From Bacteroidota bacterium (GTDB lineage Bacteria > Bacteroidota > Bacteroidia > AKYH767-A > 2013-40CM-41-45), in assembly GCA_016720655.1 (NCBI GenBank), contig JADKKE010000017.1:16513-80512 (forward strand): a DNA stretch of 64,000 bases, given 5' to 3'. A program made the translations under genes and the position numbers. Positions 9,669 through 17,503 of the stretch are shown piece after piece. How positions within the stretch are numbered: position 1 is the first letter of the stretch; the number at the start of each line of letters is the position of its first letter. A model generated the notes under the pieces. It was not told the DNA's origin, ran no database searches, and saw only the letters and a list, made by a program, of their open reading frames with translations.

Positions 9669-9911
9669 TGAATCACGGTCACCTCGTAAAACCAATTTTG
9701 GGTGAGATGCTTTCGTATTTTATTACATGCTTCTTGACTGAACATTGCCAATACGAATGGGGAATAATTTACCCGCAAGAATGGATTGTTGAGGACGAAT
9801 TGCCCCATTTCAGGAGAATACACGGTTAGTATTTCTGACACGATCTTTGCTCTGGTGATTGTGGACATTTAATCAGAATAATTATCAGAGTAACCCGTTA
9901 AAACTAATTCT

Positions 9912-10139
9912 ATGAAAACATTTGTGAGTAAATCCATCTCAAAGTTTAAAGAAGAAATGTCTGAAAATTTTAACGAGCAAAAAGGAAAAATTATTAAACG
10001 GTACAACATTGCCCTTGAAAGACTTGAGCATTATTTTATTCCTTCAGAATATATTGAAGATTATGAACACGCTCATTTCAATCAGGATCCGGAGGCCCAC
10101 ACACGTTTCGGGATTTTTGTAAAAAGGGCTGGATTTTAA
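9912..10139 (+). CDS. Small conserved protein (75 aa), paralog of 11654-11881
   Basis: Charged soluble protein of 75 residues with no signal peptide. It shares with the 75-aa product of 11654-11881 the pattern FK-EMS...GK-I-RYNI....LE-YFIPS....EYE-AH...(E)AH...G....GF. It is not similar to a family I can name. A candidate promoter (GATCTTTG) lies near 9842-9849. The spacing suggests an operon with the 49-aa gene at 10226 and the 61-aa gene at 10405. Confidence 0.6.
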   Translation: MKTFVSKSISKFKEEMSENFNEQKGKIIKRYNIALERLEHYFIPSEYIEDYEHAHFNQDPEAHTRFGIFVKRAGF

Positions 10140-10225
10140 AGACAGGAGTTTCGATCTTCTGCACAATAAATCAAAACAACAACAAAATCATTAATCCAAA
10201 TTCTTAATACGTAAAATTAAATCAT

Positions 10226-10375
10226 ATGGCACGGAAAAAATTAATATTAACACAGAAAGAAAGCACTGGAGATAAGATCAAAGTCAGACTCGATCACAAA
10301 ACCCTGATCATTATTAACAAGCTCTCTTCCTTTGATACCTGGAAGAAACTGTATCCGGAAGCACGGATCGTTTGA
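10226..10375 (+). CDS. Tiny conserved basic protein (49 aa), paralog of 16911-17063
   Basis: This 49-codon gene is easily missed because of its size. Its support is the second copy at 16911-17063: both contain KIKVRLDHKTLIIINKLSS, then (F/L)D-W-KLYP-AR-V, while the DNA differs at most third codon positions (for example CTCGATCACAAAACCCTG against TTGGATCACAAAACTCTT). That pattern shows selection on the protein. The product is basic and soluble, with a beta-helix-helix look. No known family was recognised. Confidence 0.7.
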   Translation: MARKKLILTQKESTGDKIKVRLDHKTLIIINKLSSFDTWKKLYPEARIV

Positions 10376-10404
10376 TTTGAATGCTCACCTCTAAATTCAA
10401 AATC

Positions 10405-10590
10405 ATGGCACAAAGCGAACAACAAAGTATCCTGAGATCAAAAAATGAGCTGATCATAAGACAAACCAGGAGAATTGAACTGTTGGAGAAGAGACTAATG
10501 GCTGTTCGGAAAGAATACTATCGCTTGAAGTATTCGGATGTTTCGAGTCAGTTGAGCATCGAAAATGTGTCCCACCCATTCAATAAGTGA
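10405..10590 (+). CDS. Small coiled-coil protein (61 aa), paralog of 17354-17503
   Basis: ATG at 10405 (MAQSEQQSIL) gives 61 aa; an in-frame start at 10381 overlaps only intergenic DNA. The core RxxRIELLEKRLMAVRKEY is a short coiled coil. It matches KKRIELLEEKLTVLRKNYFQLKYA in the 49-aa product of 17354-17503, split here as RIELLE-(K/E)-L--(V/L)RK-Y--LKY. In both places this gene follows the 49/50-aa gene, so the order is conserved in the duplication. Function unknown. Confidence 0.6.
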   Translation: MAQSEQQSILRSKNELIIRQTRRIELLEKRLMAVRKEYYRLKYSDVSSQLSIENVSHPFNK

Positions 10591-10650
10591 ATTATGTAAA
10601 TAAATTTCAGTATTGTGTAACAATCCGCTACGACAAGGTCCGCACCTTTG
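10591..10650 (+). promoter_or_regulatory. Direct-repeat operator-promoter A (csbD)
   Basis: Two 9-bp repeats, ATTATGTAA (10591-10599) and ATTGTGTAA (10612-10620), start 21 bp apart. A CCTTTG box ends at 10650, exactly 30 bp after the second repeat and 35 nt before the csbD ATG. The same geometry recurs at 12029, 14873 and 16498. Confidence 0.75.
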
Positions 10651-10685
10651 TATACAATATAATGGAATACTAAAAATCACACATC

Positions 10686-10874
10686 ATGACAAATTCAACT
10701 GAATTAAAAGGAAACTGGAATGAGCAAAAAGGAAAATTGAAGCAAAAATTTGCCACTCTTACCGATAATGACTTACTCTATGCAGAAGGTAAGAAGGACG
10801 AAATGATGGGAAAACTTCAAATAAAATTGGGCAAAACGAAAGAAGAGCTTGAAGAACTTATTTCAGGGCTTTAA
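10686..10874 (+). CDS. CsbD family stress protein
   Basis: 62 aa, matching the CsbD family (short helical stress proteins found in many bacteria). The family pattern LKGNWNEQKGKLKQKF, then LxxxEGKKDEMMGKLQ and GKTKEE, is clearly present. CsbD proteins are induced by general stress and osmotic or envelope stress in several bacteria; their molecular role is not known. The gene is preceded by operator-promoter A and followed by a hairpin at 10887-10926, so it is probably a single-gene transcript. Confidence 0.9.
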   Translation: MTNSTELKGNWNEQKGKLKQKFATLTDNDLLYAEGKKDEMMGKLQIKLGKTKEELEELISGL

Positions 10875-10886
10875 GTGTGATTGTTT

Positions 10887-10930
10887 AAAGGGTATCGTTC
10901 GACTGCGAATTTGAACGGTATCCTTTATTG
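10887..10930 (+). terminator. Hairpin terminator after csbD
   Basis: AAAGGGTATCGTTC (10887-10900) pairs with GAACGGTATCCTTT (10913-10926) with two G-T wobbles and a 12-nt loop, followed by a short T-rich stretch. It is a moderate terminator candidate. Confidence 0.5.
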
Positions 10931-11158
10931 CTTTCAGAATGGAGGATCCCATTTGTTTACGTTTAATATAATGAAGAAATGAAACCCAAATTGATTTTAT
11001 TAGCCGAGACCAGCGCACTGTTTTTCTTAAATACGACAGTAGTATTGCTGAAGTCATCGATTAATCTATTGTCTTCATTTCGTTAAACAAGCATATTTTC
11101 TAACCAGGACTTTTTTCAATAAATTATTAAATCTCTTAGGAGACAATGAAAGACTGCG

Positions 11159-11620
11159 ATGAAAAAAAATAGTATACTCTATACCTTTATTCTTGGGTCA
11201 ATGCTGGTTGGTTTAACCAATTGCAATAAGAAAACGACGATTCGTGAAACAGATAATAAAGCCGGCGTTTCTACTGGATTAAAAGCGGGAACTGCAGGAG
11301 GAGAAATCGCATTCGCACAAAAAGAAGTGAACAGTGATTTTGAAAAATTTGTCAGAGAAGCGGAAGAAAAGATTCAAATCAGCGGACAGAATATTTTGCA
11401 ATTGAAACTTCGGCCTGTTGAAAATAAGACCGCATCTAAGAATGAATACCTGATGAGGATAGGAGATCTTGAAAAAAGAAATAATGTATTGAAAGGTGAT
11501 CTGGAATCATATATCTTGAAAGGAAATGGAAACTGGCATTCATTCAGACAAGAATTATATAAAGGACTGAACAAATTGAATATAGAATGTGATGAAGTTT
11601 TGCTGGCGCAAATGAAATAG
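11159..11620 (+). CDS. Small lipoprotein of unknown function
   Basis: 153 aa with a lipoprotein signal peptide: MKKNSILYTF...GLTNC, Cys at residue 22 or so in a lipobox. After a short low-complexity linker (GVSTGLKAGTAGG) the rest is helical and charged (DFEKFVREAEEKI, then LEKRNNVLKGDLESY), suggesting a coiled coil in the periplasm. It lies between the csbD gene and the second 75-aa gene, with which it probably forms an operon (33-bp gap). No family recognised. Confidence 0.6.
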   Translation: MKKNSILYTFILGSMLVGLTNCNKKTTIRETDNKAGVSTGLKAGTAGGEIAFAQKEVNSDFEKFVREAEEKIQISGQNILQLKLRPVENKTASKNEYLMRIGDLEKRNNVLKGDLESYILKGNGNWHSFRQELYKGLNKLNIECDEVLLAQMK

Positions 11621-11653
11621 CTCTGTCGAAAATTTACAAAAATAATTACTGCA

Positions 11654-11881
11654 ATGGAAGATATTCACAACGATCAGATTCTGAAGTTTAAAAATGAAAT
11701 GTCAGGAATGCCTAAGGCCAGGGAGGGTAAAGTGATACAACGATACAACATACCTGAGGGAGCTTTGGAGTATTATTTCATTCCTTCCGACCAAGTCGAA
11801 GAATATGAAAACGCACATTCCAGACAAGAGATGGAAGCGCATAAAAAATACGGAACTCAATTGAATCGTGATGGCTTTTGA
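11654..11881 (+). CDS. Small conserved protein (75 aa), paralog of 9912-10139
   Basis: Same length as its paralog at 9912 and aligned along its whole length: KFKNEMSGMP...GKVIQRYNIPEGALEYYFIPS, EYENAH and EAHKKYG...DGF (here given in pieces). The identity is moderate, so the duplication is not recent. No signal peptide or membrane segment is seen. Function unknown; the genomic company (CsbD, DUF4199) suggests a stress role. Confidence 0.6.
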   Translation: MEDIHNDQILKFKNEMSGMPKAREGKVIQRYNIPEGALEYYFIPSDQVEEYENAHSRQEMEAHKKYGTQLNRDGF

Positions 11882-12028
11882 CATCAACGGATTTTAATGT
11901 TTTTTGAGTAGCAGTAAGTTTTTCCGTCCCGGACACATTCAATATCATTTATCATAATACTACAATTGTTAGAATCAATTACGAATAAATTCTGTAGACA
12001 ATCTGTGGCTTTTTTTATTTTTCTGTGA

Positions 12029-12088
12029 ATGATGTAACTCATTGTGGTAATTGTGTAAGACTAAAAATTATTCTCTGCAAGACCTTTA
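12029..12088 (+). promoter_or_regulatory. Direct-repeat operator-promoter C (phosphatase gene)
   Basis: ATGATGTAA (12029-12037) and ATTGTGTAA (12050-12058) start 21 bp apart. ACCTTTA ends at 12088, again exactly 30 bp after the second repeat. The ATG of the phosphatase gene is 52 nt further on. Confidence 0.7.
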
Positions 12089-12140
12089 AGTTTTAATTCA
12101 CATCACACGATATGGGCTAGTGTGAAAAAAACTGCGGGTC

Positions 12141-14828
12141 ATGAAAATAAATTTACACAACAATCAAATTATCTATGTTATCATTCTTGGATTGAGTCTT
12201 TTTGGATTTACATCGAAAGCTCAAACGGTAATGATCGCCGCATCTTCCAGCTGGAAGTATCTCGACAATGGGTCGAACCAGGGTACTTCCTGGAGAACCG
12301 GCACTTTCAATGATGCCGCATGGCTGAGTGGTGCGGCAGAACTTGGATTTGGGGATTCTCCAATTACAAATATTGCGAAATCAAAAATTGGATATTATTT
12401 CAGAAAACTGGTAAGTATATCCGACCCTGCACAGTTTACGAATTTCACATTGAAGGTCAGACGGGATGATGGCATTGTGGTTTATGTCAACAATGTTGAA
12501 GTGTACCGGAACAACATGCCTTCCGGCACAATCAATTATAACACTGCTGCCAGTTCCACGTGTTCGGATGATGGAAACACAGTGTTGGTTTCCACTCTGA
12601 CAAGTTCACGTTTTGTAAGTGGAAATAACCTGGTGGCGGTTGAAGTGCACAATCGAACAGCTTCATCTTCGGACCTTACATTTGAACTGCAATTAATAGG
12701 GAATGGAAGTGTTGTAACAACTTGTGCTCTTCCGGATGTAAATTATTTTGGAAGCCGAAATGTTACCGGCGCCACTGCTGAAGTATACTGGAACGCTGTT
12801 GCCGGAGTTTCTTCCTACAATGTTCAATACAGAATTCGGAATTCCGGAGCTGCATATTCAGCTTCACTGAATACAACACAAGCATCTTTAGTGCTTACGA
12901 ATTTGCTTCCTTCAACCAACTACGAATTTATTGCACAATCCGTTTGTAGTGGCGGAAATGTCAGCGCCTTCTCTCAAAGCGGCTGGTTTACAACAGGGAT
13001 TGCTACTACAACATGTACCACTCCGGATGTGAATTGGTTCGGAACAAGGAATATCACTGGAAATTCAGCTGAAGTCTTTTGGGCTTCCGGAACAGGCGTT
13101 GCTTCCTATAATGTAGCATACAGAGTGCGCAATTCCGGTGCCTCTTATTCTACTGCACTGAACACGATTGGAACCTCACGTGTGCTTACAAATCTTACCG
13201 CATCAACGAACTATGAATTTATTGTCCAGGCTTTGTGTAGTAATGGTGGATCGAGTGCTTATTCTGCCAGCGGATGGTTTACAACTACATCTTCCGGTGG
13301 TGGTTCAACAACAACTCTGGTGCGAGGCCCATACCTGACAGTTGCAACAAGCAACAGCATTACCATTCAATGGAGATCCGGCACAGCGACAAACAACGAA
13401 GTGAAATACGGAACAACAACCGCGCTGTCAAATGGTACTGCAACAAATAGCGTGGTTAGTACTGAACATTCTGTTGTGCTTACAGGTTTAGAGGCAAATA
13501 CAAAATATTATTATTCTATTGGCCAGGTTGGCTCAGTGCTCCAAGGTGATGCAAATAATTTCTTCTTTACAGCACCGGCGGTGGGAAGTTCAGTTCCTGT
13601 TAAATTTTGGGTAACAGGAGATTTTGGGAATGGAAGCGCCGGTCAGACTGCTGTTCGAAATTCCTTTTCAACATACACTGCTGGGCAGACAGTAAACGGG
13701 TGGTTATGGCTCGGAGACAATGCCTATTCCAATGGAACAGATCAGGAGTATCAAACGAAAGTTTTCGATGTGTACAATTCACAGTTTAAAAATATCCCGG
13801 TGTTTCCGGCTCCCGGAAATCATGATTATGGTCAATCAGGATATCAGAGCTCTGCTTCCTTAGGTGTCAATTTCCCTTACTTCAACATTTTTGCATTGCC
13901 TTCTACAGCAGGAACAGAAAAATATTATTCAACAAATTACGGTAACATTCATTTTATTTCTCTCGACAGTTATGGTTCCTACAATAATTCTTCGAGTGCA
14001 ATGTATAACTGGTTGAGGAATGATCTGATATCAAATACACAACAATGGACTGTGGTTTATTTTCATCATGCACCATACACAAAAGGAAGCCATAATTCTG
14101 ATACCGAAATAGAATTGATTGATATGAGGCAAAATATTATTCCATTGCTGGAGTCCTATGGTGTGGATCTTGTATTGGCCGGCCATAGTCATATTTACGA
14201 GCGAAGTTATCTTATAAAAAACCATACCGGTCTCGAAACGTCATTTAATTCAGCCACATATCCTGCCGGAAATATTATTCAGGCAGGAGGTGGTCCGTTC
14301 ACAAAAACAACACGCACCGGGAATGGAACTGTATACGTAGTTTGTGGAGTTTCCGGACAAGCAGGTGGCGCAACCCAATCCGGGTACCCGCACAATGCGA
14401 TGTTTAAATCCATCATTAGTAATTACGGCAGTTTGCTCCTCGATGTAAGTGGATCTACATTAACCTGCAAATTTTTAACATCCACCGGATCCATTGGCGA
14501 TCAATTTACAATGCAGAAGACACTGAATGTGCCGGCAACAGCGGCGAGTACTTTTGGATCTGGAACGGAATTCGAATCCCTTCCTGTGTTGTATCCAAAT
14601 CCATCCATGGGTGACGTTTCAATTTATGTCAACCATCCGGTGGAAACACAATTCACTGTTTCAATCTGTAATCTTTCCGGAAGTGTTTTGTTCAGGAAAA
14701 CATATACAGGTATAAAAGATCAGATTATCCTGATTGAAAAGGCGGAAAGTAATTTGCTGCCAGGAATTTATATCATCAATGTTTTTGGAGAAAATATGAA
14801 TGCATCGATGAAGCAGGTCATTTATTGA
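12141..14828 (+). CDS. Secreted purple-acid-phosphatase-like metallophosphoesterase with T9SS domain
   Basis: 895 aa. Signal peptide to about residue 28 (SKAQ). A galactose-binding-like beta domain follows (about 30-190), then two fibronectin type III domains (about 195-390), a third Fn3-like domain of the purple acid phosphatase type (RGPYLTVATSNSITIQW...), and a calcineurin-type phosphoesterase from about 485 to 770. Metal and catalytic motifs in order: GDFG, GDNAY, GNHDYG, HHAPY and GHSHIYER. The end is a T9SS type A domain (LYPNPSMGDVSIYV...GIYIINVFG). It should hydrolyse phosphomonoesters or diesters outside the cell; the substrate cannot be told. It is probably transcribed alone from operator-promoter C. 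Confidence 0.85.
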   Translation: MKINLHNNQIIYVIILGLSLFGFTSKAQTVMIAASSSWKYLDNGSNQGTSWRTGTFNDAAWLSGAAELGFGDSPITNIAKSKIGYYFRKLVSISDPAQFTNFTLKVRRDDGIVVYVNNVEVYRNNMPSGTINYNTAASSTCSDDGNTVLVSTLTSSRFVSGNNLVAVEVHNRTASSSDLTFELQLIGNGSVVTTCALPDVNYFGSRNVTGATAEVYWNAVAGVSSYNVQYRIRNSGAAYSASLNTTQASLVLTNLLPSTNYEFIAQSVCSGGNVSAFSQSGWFTTGIATTTCTTPDVNWFGTRNITGNSAEVFWASGTGVASYNVAYRVRNSGASYSTALNTIGTSRVLTNLTASTNYEFIVQALCSNGGSSAYSASGWFTTTSSGGGSTTTLVRGPYLTVATSNSITIQWRSGTATNNEVKYGTTTALSNGTATNSVVSTEHSVVLTGLEANTKYYYSIGQVGSVLQGDANNFFFTAPAVGSSVPVKFWVTGDFGNGSAGQTAVRNSFSTYTAGQTVNGWLWLGDNAYSNGTDQEYQTKVFDVYNSQFKNIPVFPAPGNHDYGQSGYQSSASLGVNFPYFNIFALPSTAGTEKYYSTNYGNIHFISLDSYGSYNNSSSAMYNWLRNDLISNTQQWTVVYFHHAPYTKGSHNSDTEIELIDMRQNIIPLLESYGVDLVLAGHSHIYERSYLIKNHTGLETSFNSATYPAGNIIQAGGGPFTKTTRTGNGTVYVVCGVSGQAGGATQSGYPHNAMFKSIISNYGSLLLDVSGSTLTCKFLTSTGSIGDQFTMQKTLNVPATAASTFGSGTEFESLPVLYPNPSMGDVSIYVNHPVETQFTVSICNLSGSVLFRKTYTGIKDQIILIEKAESNLLPGIYIINVFGENMNASMKQVIY

Positions 14829-14872
14829 TCAAGCAAATCTGCGAATCCATGAAACATCAATCAGAGGTGTGA

Positions 14873-14932
14873 ATAGTGTAACATATAATTTAAATTATGT
14901 AACAAGCCGGACTTTTTGCTTTCCGATCTTTG
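14873..14932 (+). promoter_or_regulatory. Direct-repeat operator-promoter B (duplicated-domain protein gene)
   Basis: ATAGTGTAA (14873-14881) and ATTATGTAA (14894-14902) start 21 bp apart. GATCTTTG ends at 14932, exactly 30 bp after the second repeat and 40 nt before the ATG at 14973. Confidence 0.75.
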
Positions 14933-14972
14933 AACTGAAAACAACAACACAACCAATTAAAGAACAAACACT

Positions 14973-15800
14973 ATGAAAAAAGGAATCAAACTAGCGATAC
15001 TGGCCATGATTGGAAGTATGAGCTTTGCAACGGCACAAACACCAGCAGTTGTATTAAGTGACAAAGCAGGTTGGCATAAAATCGGTGAGCGAACTGTGGA
15101 TTTCAAAAAGGATCGCGATGAAGTAATGGTCGTGGGCGCAGATCGCTTTTCTGCTCTTCAGTTTAAAGTGCGGGAAGCAGGAATTAATCTCGCCAGCATC
15201 GAAGTATATTATGAAAGTGGCGAAAAACAGGATCTTGCTTTGCAAACCAAGTTGAAAGCCGGTGATGATAGTCGTGTTATAGACCTCAATGGCGGTGAAC
15301 GCAATTTGAAAAAAGTTGTTTTTGTGTATTCGACATTGTCAAATATGAAAGATGAAAAAGGACATGTCGAGATCTGGGGATTAAAAACCAATCTTGATGA
15401 AAAGGCAAAATCTGAAGCATCTACTATGCAAACACCAAGTTTAATAGTCAGTGATAAAAAAGGCTGGCATAAAATCGGCTCACGTTCTGTTGATTTTGTA
15501 AAAGATCATGATGAATTGGTTGTCGTAGGTGCGGATCGTTTTTCGTCTATACAGTTCCGTGTGAGTGATGCTTCCATCCAGTTAATCAGTCTGGAAGTGT
15601 ATTACGAAAGCGGCGATAAACAAGACATTGCTGTAAACTCACCCATCATAGCCGGAGCAGAGAGTAAAATTATTAGTTTGAATGGTGGAGAAAGAGATTT
15701 GAAGAAGATAGTTTTTGAATACAAAACAGTGCCCAATCAAACAGCTGATAAAGCAACAGTTGAAGTATGGGGATTGAAAACTAATTTAGTTACACGATAA
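14973..15800 (+). CDS. Secreted protein with two tandem DUF2541-like domains
   Basis: 275 aa with a signal peptide (MKKGIKLAILAMIGSMSFA...AQ). The mature part is two copies of a domain of about 120 residues: GWHKIGERTVDFKKDRDEV and GWHKIGSRSVDFVKDHDEL, each followed by VGADRFS, VYYESG, a D-LNGGER-LKK motif and a closing EIWGLKTNL or EVWGLKTNL. The pattern resembles DUF2541-type periplasmic proteins; the name is tentative. No T9SS domain is present, so it is probably periplasmic. It is a single-gene transcript: operator-promoter B lies upstream and a strong terminator downstream. Confidence 0.7.
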   Translation: MKKGIKLAILAMIGSMSFATAQTPAVVLSDKAGWHKIGERTVDFKKDRDEVMVVGADRFSALQFKVREAGINLASIEVYYESGEKQDLALQTKLKAGDDSRVIDLNGGERNLKKVVFVYSTLSNMKDEKGHVEIWGLKTNLDEKAKSEASTMQTPSLIVSDKKGWHKIGSRSVDFVKDHDELVVVGADRFSSIQFRVSDASIQLISLEVYYESGDKQDIAVNSPIIAGAESKIISLNGGERDLKKIVFEYKTVPNQTADKATVEVWGLKTNLVTR

Positions 15801-15810
15801 ATTAATTGAT

Positions 15811-15849
15811 AAGCTGTGTGATGGAAATTCTGTCACGCAGCTTTTTTTT
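15811..15849 (+). terminator. Factor-independent terminator
   Basis: AAGCTGTGTGA (15811-15821) pairs with TCACGCAGCTT (15832-15842) with one wobble; a T8 run follows. It closes the gene at 14973-15800. Confidence 0.85.
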
Positions 15850-15928
15850 ATTTTCCAGTGATAGGAATTGCAAGAATATTTGACCCCTGTTACCTCTAAA
15901 ATGTTACGAAAATAATACTACTTGATTC

Positions 15929-16456
15929 ATGAATACTGCAAATGAAAATATTTTAGTTGAGGGAACTGAAGTCTCAATAGAGAGGATCAGTTTTAAAGCA
16001 GGATTTATTGTGAGCGCTTGCCTGATCATCTATTTTATGGTGATGCAGGCATTTCATCTTGTTGGAAGTGGAACTGCCTGGGGATTCAACTTTGTCATTT
16101 TATCGATCGGCCTTGTTTTAACCTACAGAACCTATCGCTCTCATACTTCTCCCAACATCGATTATTTTCCCGGTGTAATTTTAGGAGCGATGACAACTGC
16201 TATCTGCACTGTTGTTTATGTTCTTTTTGTCTACTTCTATTTGTCAGCGATTGATCAGGAATCACTGGTGTTATTGAAAGACAATGTCCTCTTTCTCGGA
16301 AAAGAAATTACTCCTTTAAAAGTCGCAGTTGCTACTTTGATAGAAGGAATTTGTTCCGGTGTAATTATTTCATTTGTTCTGATGCAGTATTACAAATCCG
16401 GTTTCGGAAAAAAATCATTTAAAAGTGTCCCGGACCGCATTGTTCAGGACTCTTGA
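15929..16456 (+). CDS. DUF4199 family membrane protein, copy 2
   Basis: 175 aa with four membrane segments (FIVSACLIIYFMVM, WGFNFVILSIGLVLTY, TTAICTVVYVLFVYFYL, ATLIEGICSGVIISFVL). It aligns along its length with copy 1 at 9183-9668, with an extra basic tail (KSVPDRIVQDS). Function of the family is unknown. It has no copy of the direct-repeat operator upstream, as is also true of copy 1; two TGTTAC hexamers 14 bp apart lie at about 15887-15906. A weak hairpin (TTTCAGC/GCTGAAA, 16457-16478) follows the stop. Confidence 0.8.
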   Translation: MNTANENILVEGTEVSIERISFKAGFIVSACLIIYFMVMQAFHLVGSGTAWGFNFVILSIGLVLTYRTYRSHTSPNIDYFPGVILGAMTTAICTVVYVLFVYFYLSAIDQESLVLLKDNVLFLGKEITPLKVAVATLIEGICSGVIISFVLMQYYKSGFGKKSFKSVPDRIVQDS

Positions 16457-16497
16457 TTTCAGCATTAAAAGGCTGAAAAAGGGCTTTAAATCAGTAA

Positions 16498-16557
16498 ATT
16501 ATGTAAATTTTATCAGGAATTATGTAATAGTTCCCGGTTTATAAATTCTCAAATTTG
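16498..16557 (+). promoter_or_regulatory. Direct-repeat operator-promoter D (acidic protein gene)
   Basis: ATTATGTAA (16498-16506) and ATTATGTAA (16519-16527) start 21 bp apart. AAATTTG ends at 16557, exactly 30 bp after the second repeat and 33 nt before the ATG at 16591. Here the two half-sites are identical. Confidence 0.75.
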
Positions 16558-16590
16558 ACTATTCATTCGAAAGCTCTCAAATCTAAAATT

Positions 16591-16827
16591 ATGACTCCTA
16601 ATACTATCAATCAAGAATCACCAGAAGCCAAGAACGGAAAATCTGACGGTCGTAAAGAAGAGAAACCGAAACAGGATTTCCCCGAAGCGGAAAAGACACC
16701 TAAAGTGGAAGATGAAAAAGTAAAGCCACAACCTGACACGGAAGGCGGAGAGGTTGAAGGAATAGAACATCCACATGAAACTTCAATACCTGTCGCCACA
16801 AAAAGTGTGAACAAAGGCAGACTCTGA
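16591..16827 (+). CDS. Acidic, disordered small protein (78 aa)
   Basis: The ATG at 16591 is chosen because an in-frame upstream extension to 16555 would start inside the promoter box. The product is rich in Glu, Lys, Pro and Gly (KNGKSDGRKEEKPKQDFPEA, EGGEVEGIEHPHE) and has no hydrophobic segment, so it is probably disordered, in the manner of desiccation- or osmotic-stress proteins. No family was recognised. Operator-promoter D places it in the same regulon as csbD. Confidence 0.6.
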   Translation: MTPNTINQESPEAKNGKSDGRKEEKPKQDFPEAEKTPKVEDEKVKPQPDTEGGEVEGIEHPHETSIPVATKSVNKGRL

Positions 16828-16910
16828 ACAGGAGGATAATTTAACACGAGATGTATCATTATCGTTCTGTTTATTAACGATAAGAAATATCGCTCACATC
16901 AGGAAAAGCA

Positions 16911-17063
16911 ATGAAAAGAAAAAAGATAATTCCTCCACAACAGGTGAGTTTTTCTGAAAAAATCAAAGTACGATTGGATCACAAAACTCTTATCATCATC
17001 AATAAACTATCATCACTCGACGTATGGAGGAAACTCTATCCGAACGCAAGAGTAGTTCAATAA
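16911..17063 (+). CDS. Tiny conserved basic protein (50 aa), paralog of 10226-10375
   Basis: ATG at 16911 (MKRKKIIPPQQ), stop at 17061-17063. From residue 18 it follows its paralog almost without change: KIKVRLDHKTLIIINKLSS, then LDVWRKLYPNARVV. The N-terminal 15 residues differ. A hairpin (TTATCGTT/AACGATAA, 16859-16883) lies just upstream. Another frame across its 3' end (17024-17278) has no similarity and is ignored. Function unknown. Confidence 0.7.
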   Translation: MKRKKIIPPQQVSFSEKIKVRLDHKTLIIINKLSSLDVWRKLYPNARVVQ

Positions 17064-17353
17064 AAAGAGCATACCTAATAACCAGATTTATGAGATGCAA
17101 TTCAACTATTTTTTCCAACACTGTTTCCACAATGGTTGAATATTTATTTTACAAGAAGAGTATTTCATTGGTCAGATACTTTAGTTGGGTATCTGCCTTT
17201 TCCCTTGCTGATGAAATGGGCTCAGGCCTTCTTGCTGTAGAAAAAATTTTATATGCATCTCATAAATCTGGTTATTAGAAACGCTCCTTAAATTTATCAT
17301 TTCACCGGGAACCTGAACTTTAATTCAAACCCGATTTCAAAACAACCATACAA

Positions 17354-17503
17354 ATGGAAAATATCAATAAGCTTAGGAATATGAAAATTTCTATTCAAAA
17401 AAAGCGGATTGAACTTCTTGAAGAAAAATTGACTGTTCTGAGAAAGAACTATTTCCAACTGAAATATGCTGGATTATTTTTAAACCTGAATCAGGGTCAG
17501 TAA
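17354..17503 (+). CDS. Small coiled-coil protein (49 aa), paralog of 10405-10590
   Basis: ATG at 17354 (MENINKLRNM), stop at 17501-17503. The core RIELLEEKLTVLRKNY is a short amphipathic helix matching RIELLEKRLMAVRKEY of the paralog, followed by LKYA against LKYS. The order, 50-aa gene then this gene, is the same as in the first cluster. The 290-bp gap between them contains no convincing gene. Confidence 0.55.
   Translation: MENINKLRNMKISIQKKRIELLEEKLTVLRKNYFQLKYAGLFLNLNQGQ

Noticed and set aside
9617..9868. 83-codon minus-strand frame across the end of DUF4199 copy 1 and the gap after it
   Set aside because: The peptide looks fairly protein-like, but it overlaps a real gene by 52 bases, has no paralog in the second cluster and no recognisable motif, so it was left out. 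A homolog search could revive it.
10863..11057. 64-codon minus-strand frame in the gap after csbD
   Set aside because: It runs through the csbD terminator hairpin and has no conserved pattern.
17024..17278. 84-codon plus-strand frame after the 50-aa gene
   Set aside because: It overlaps the end of a gene supported by a paralog and has no similarity to the first cluster.
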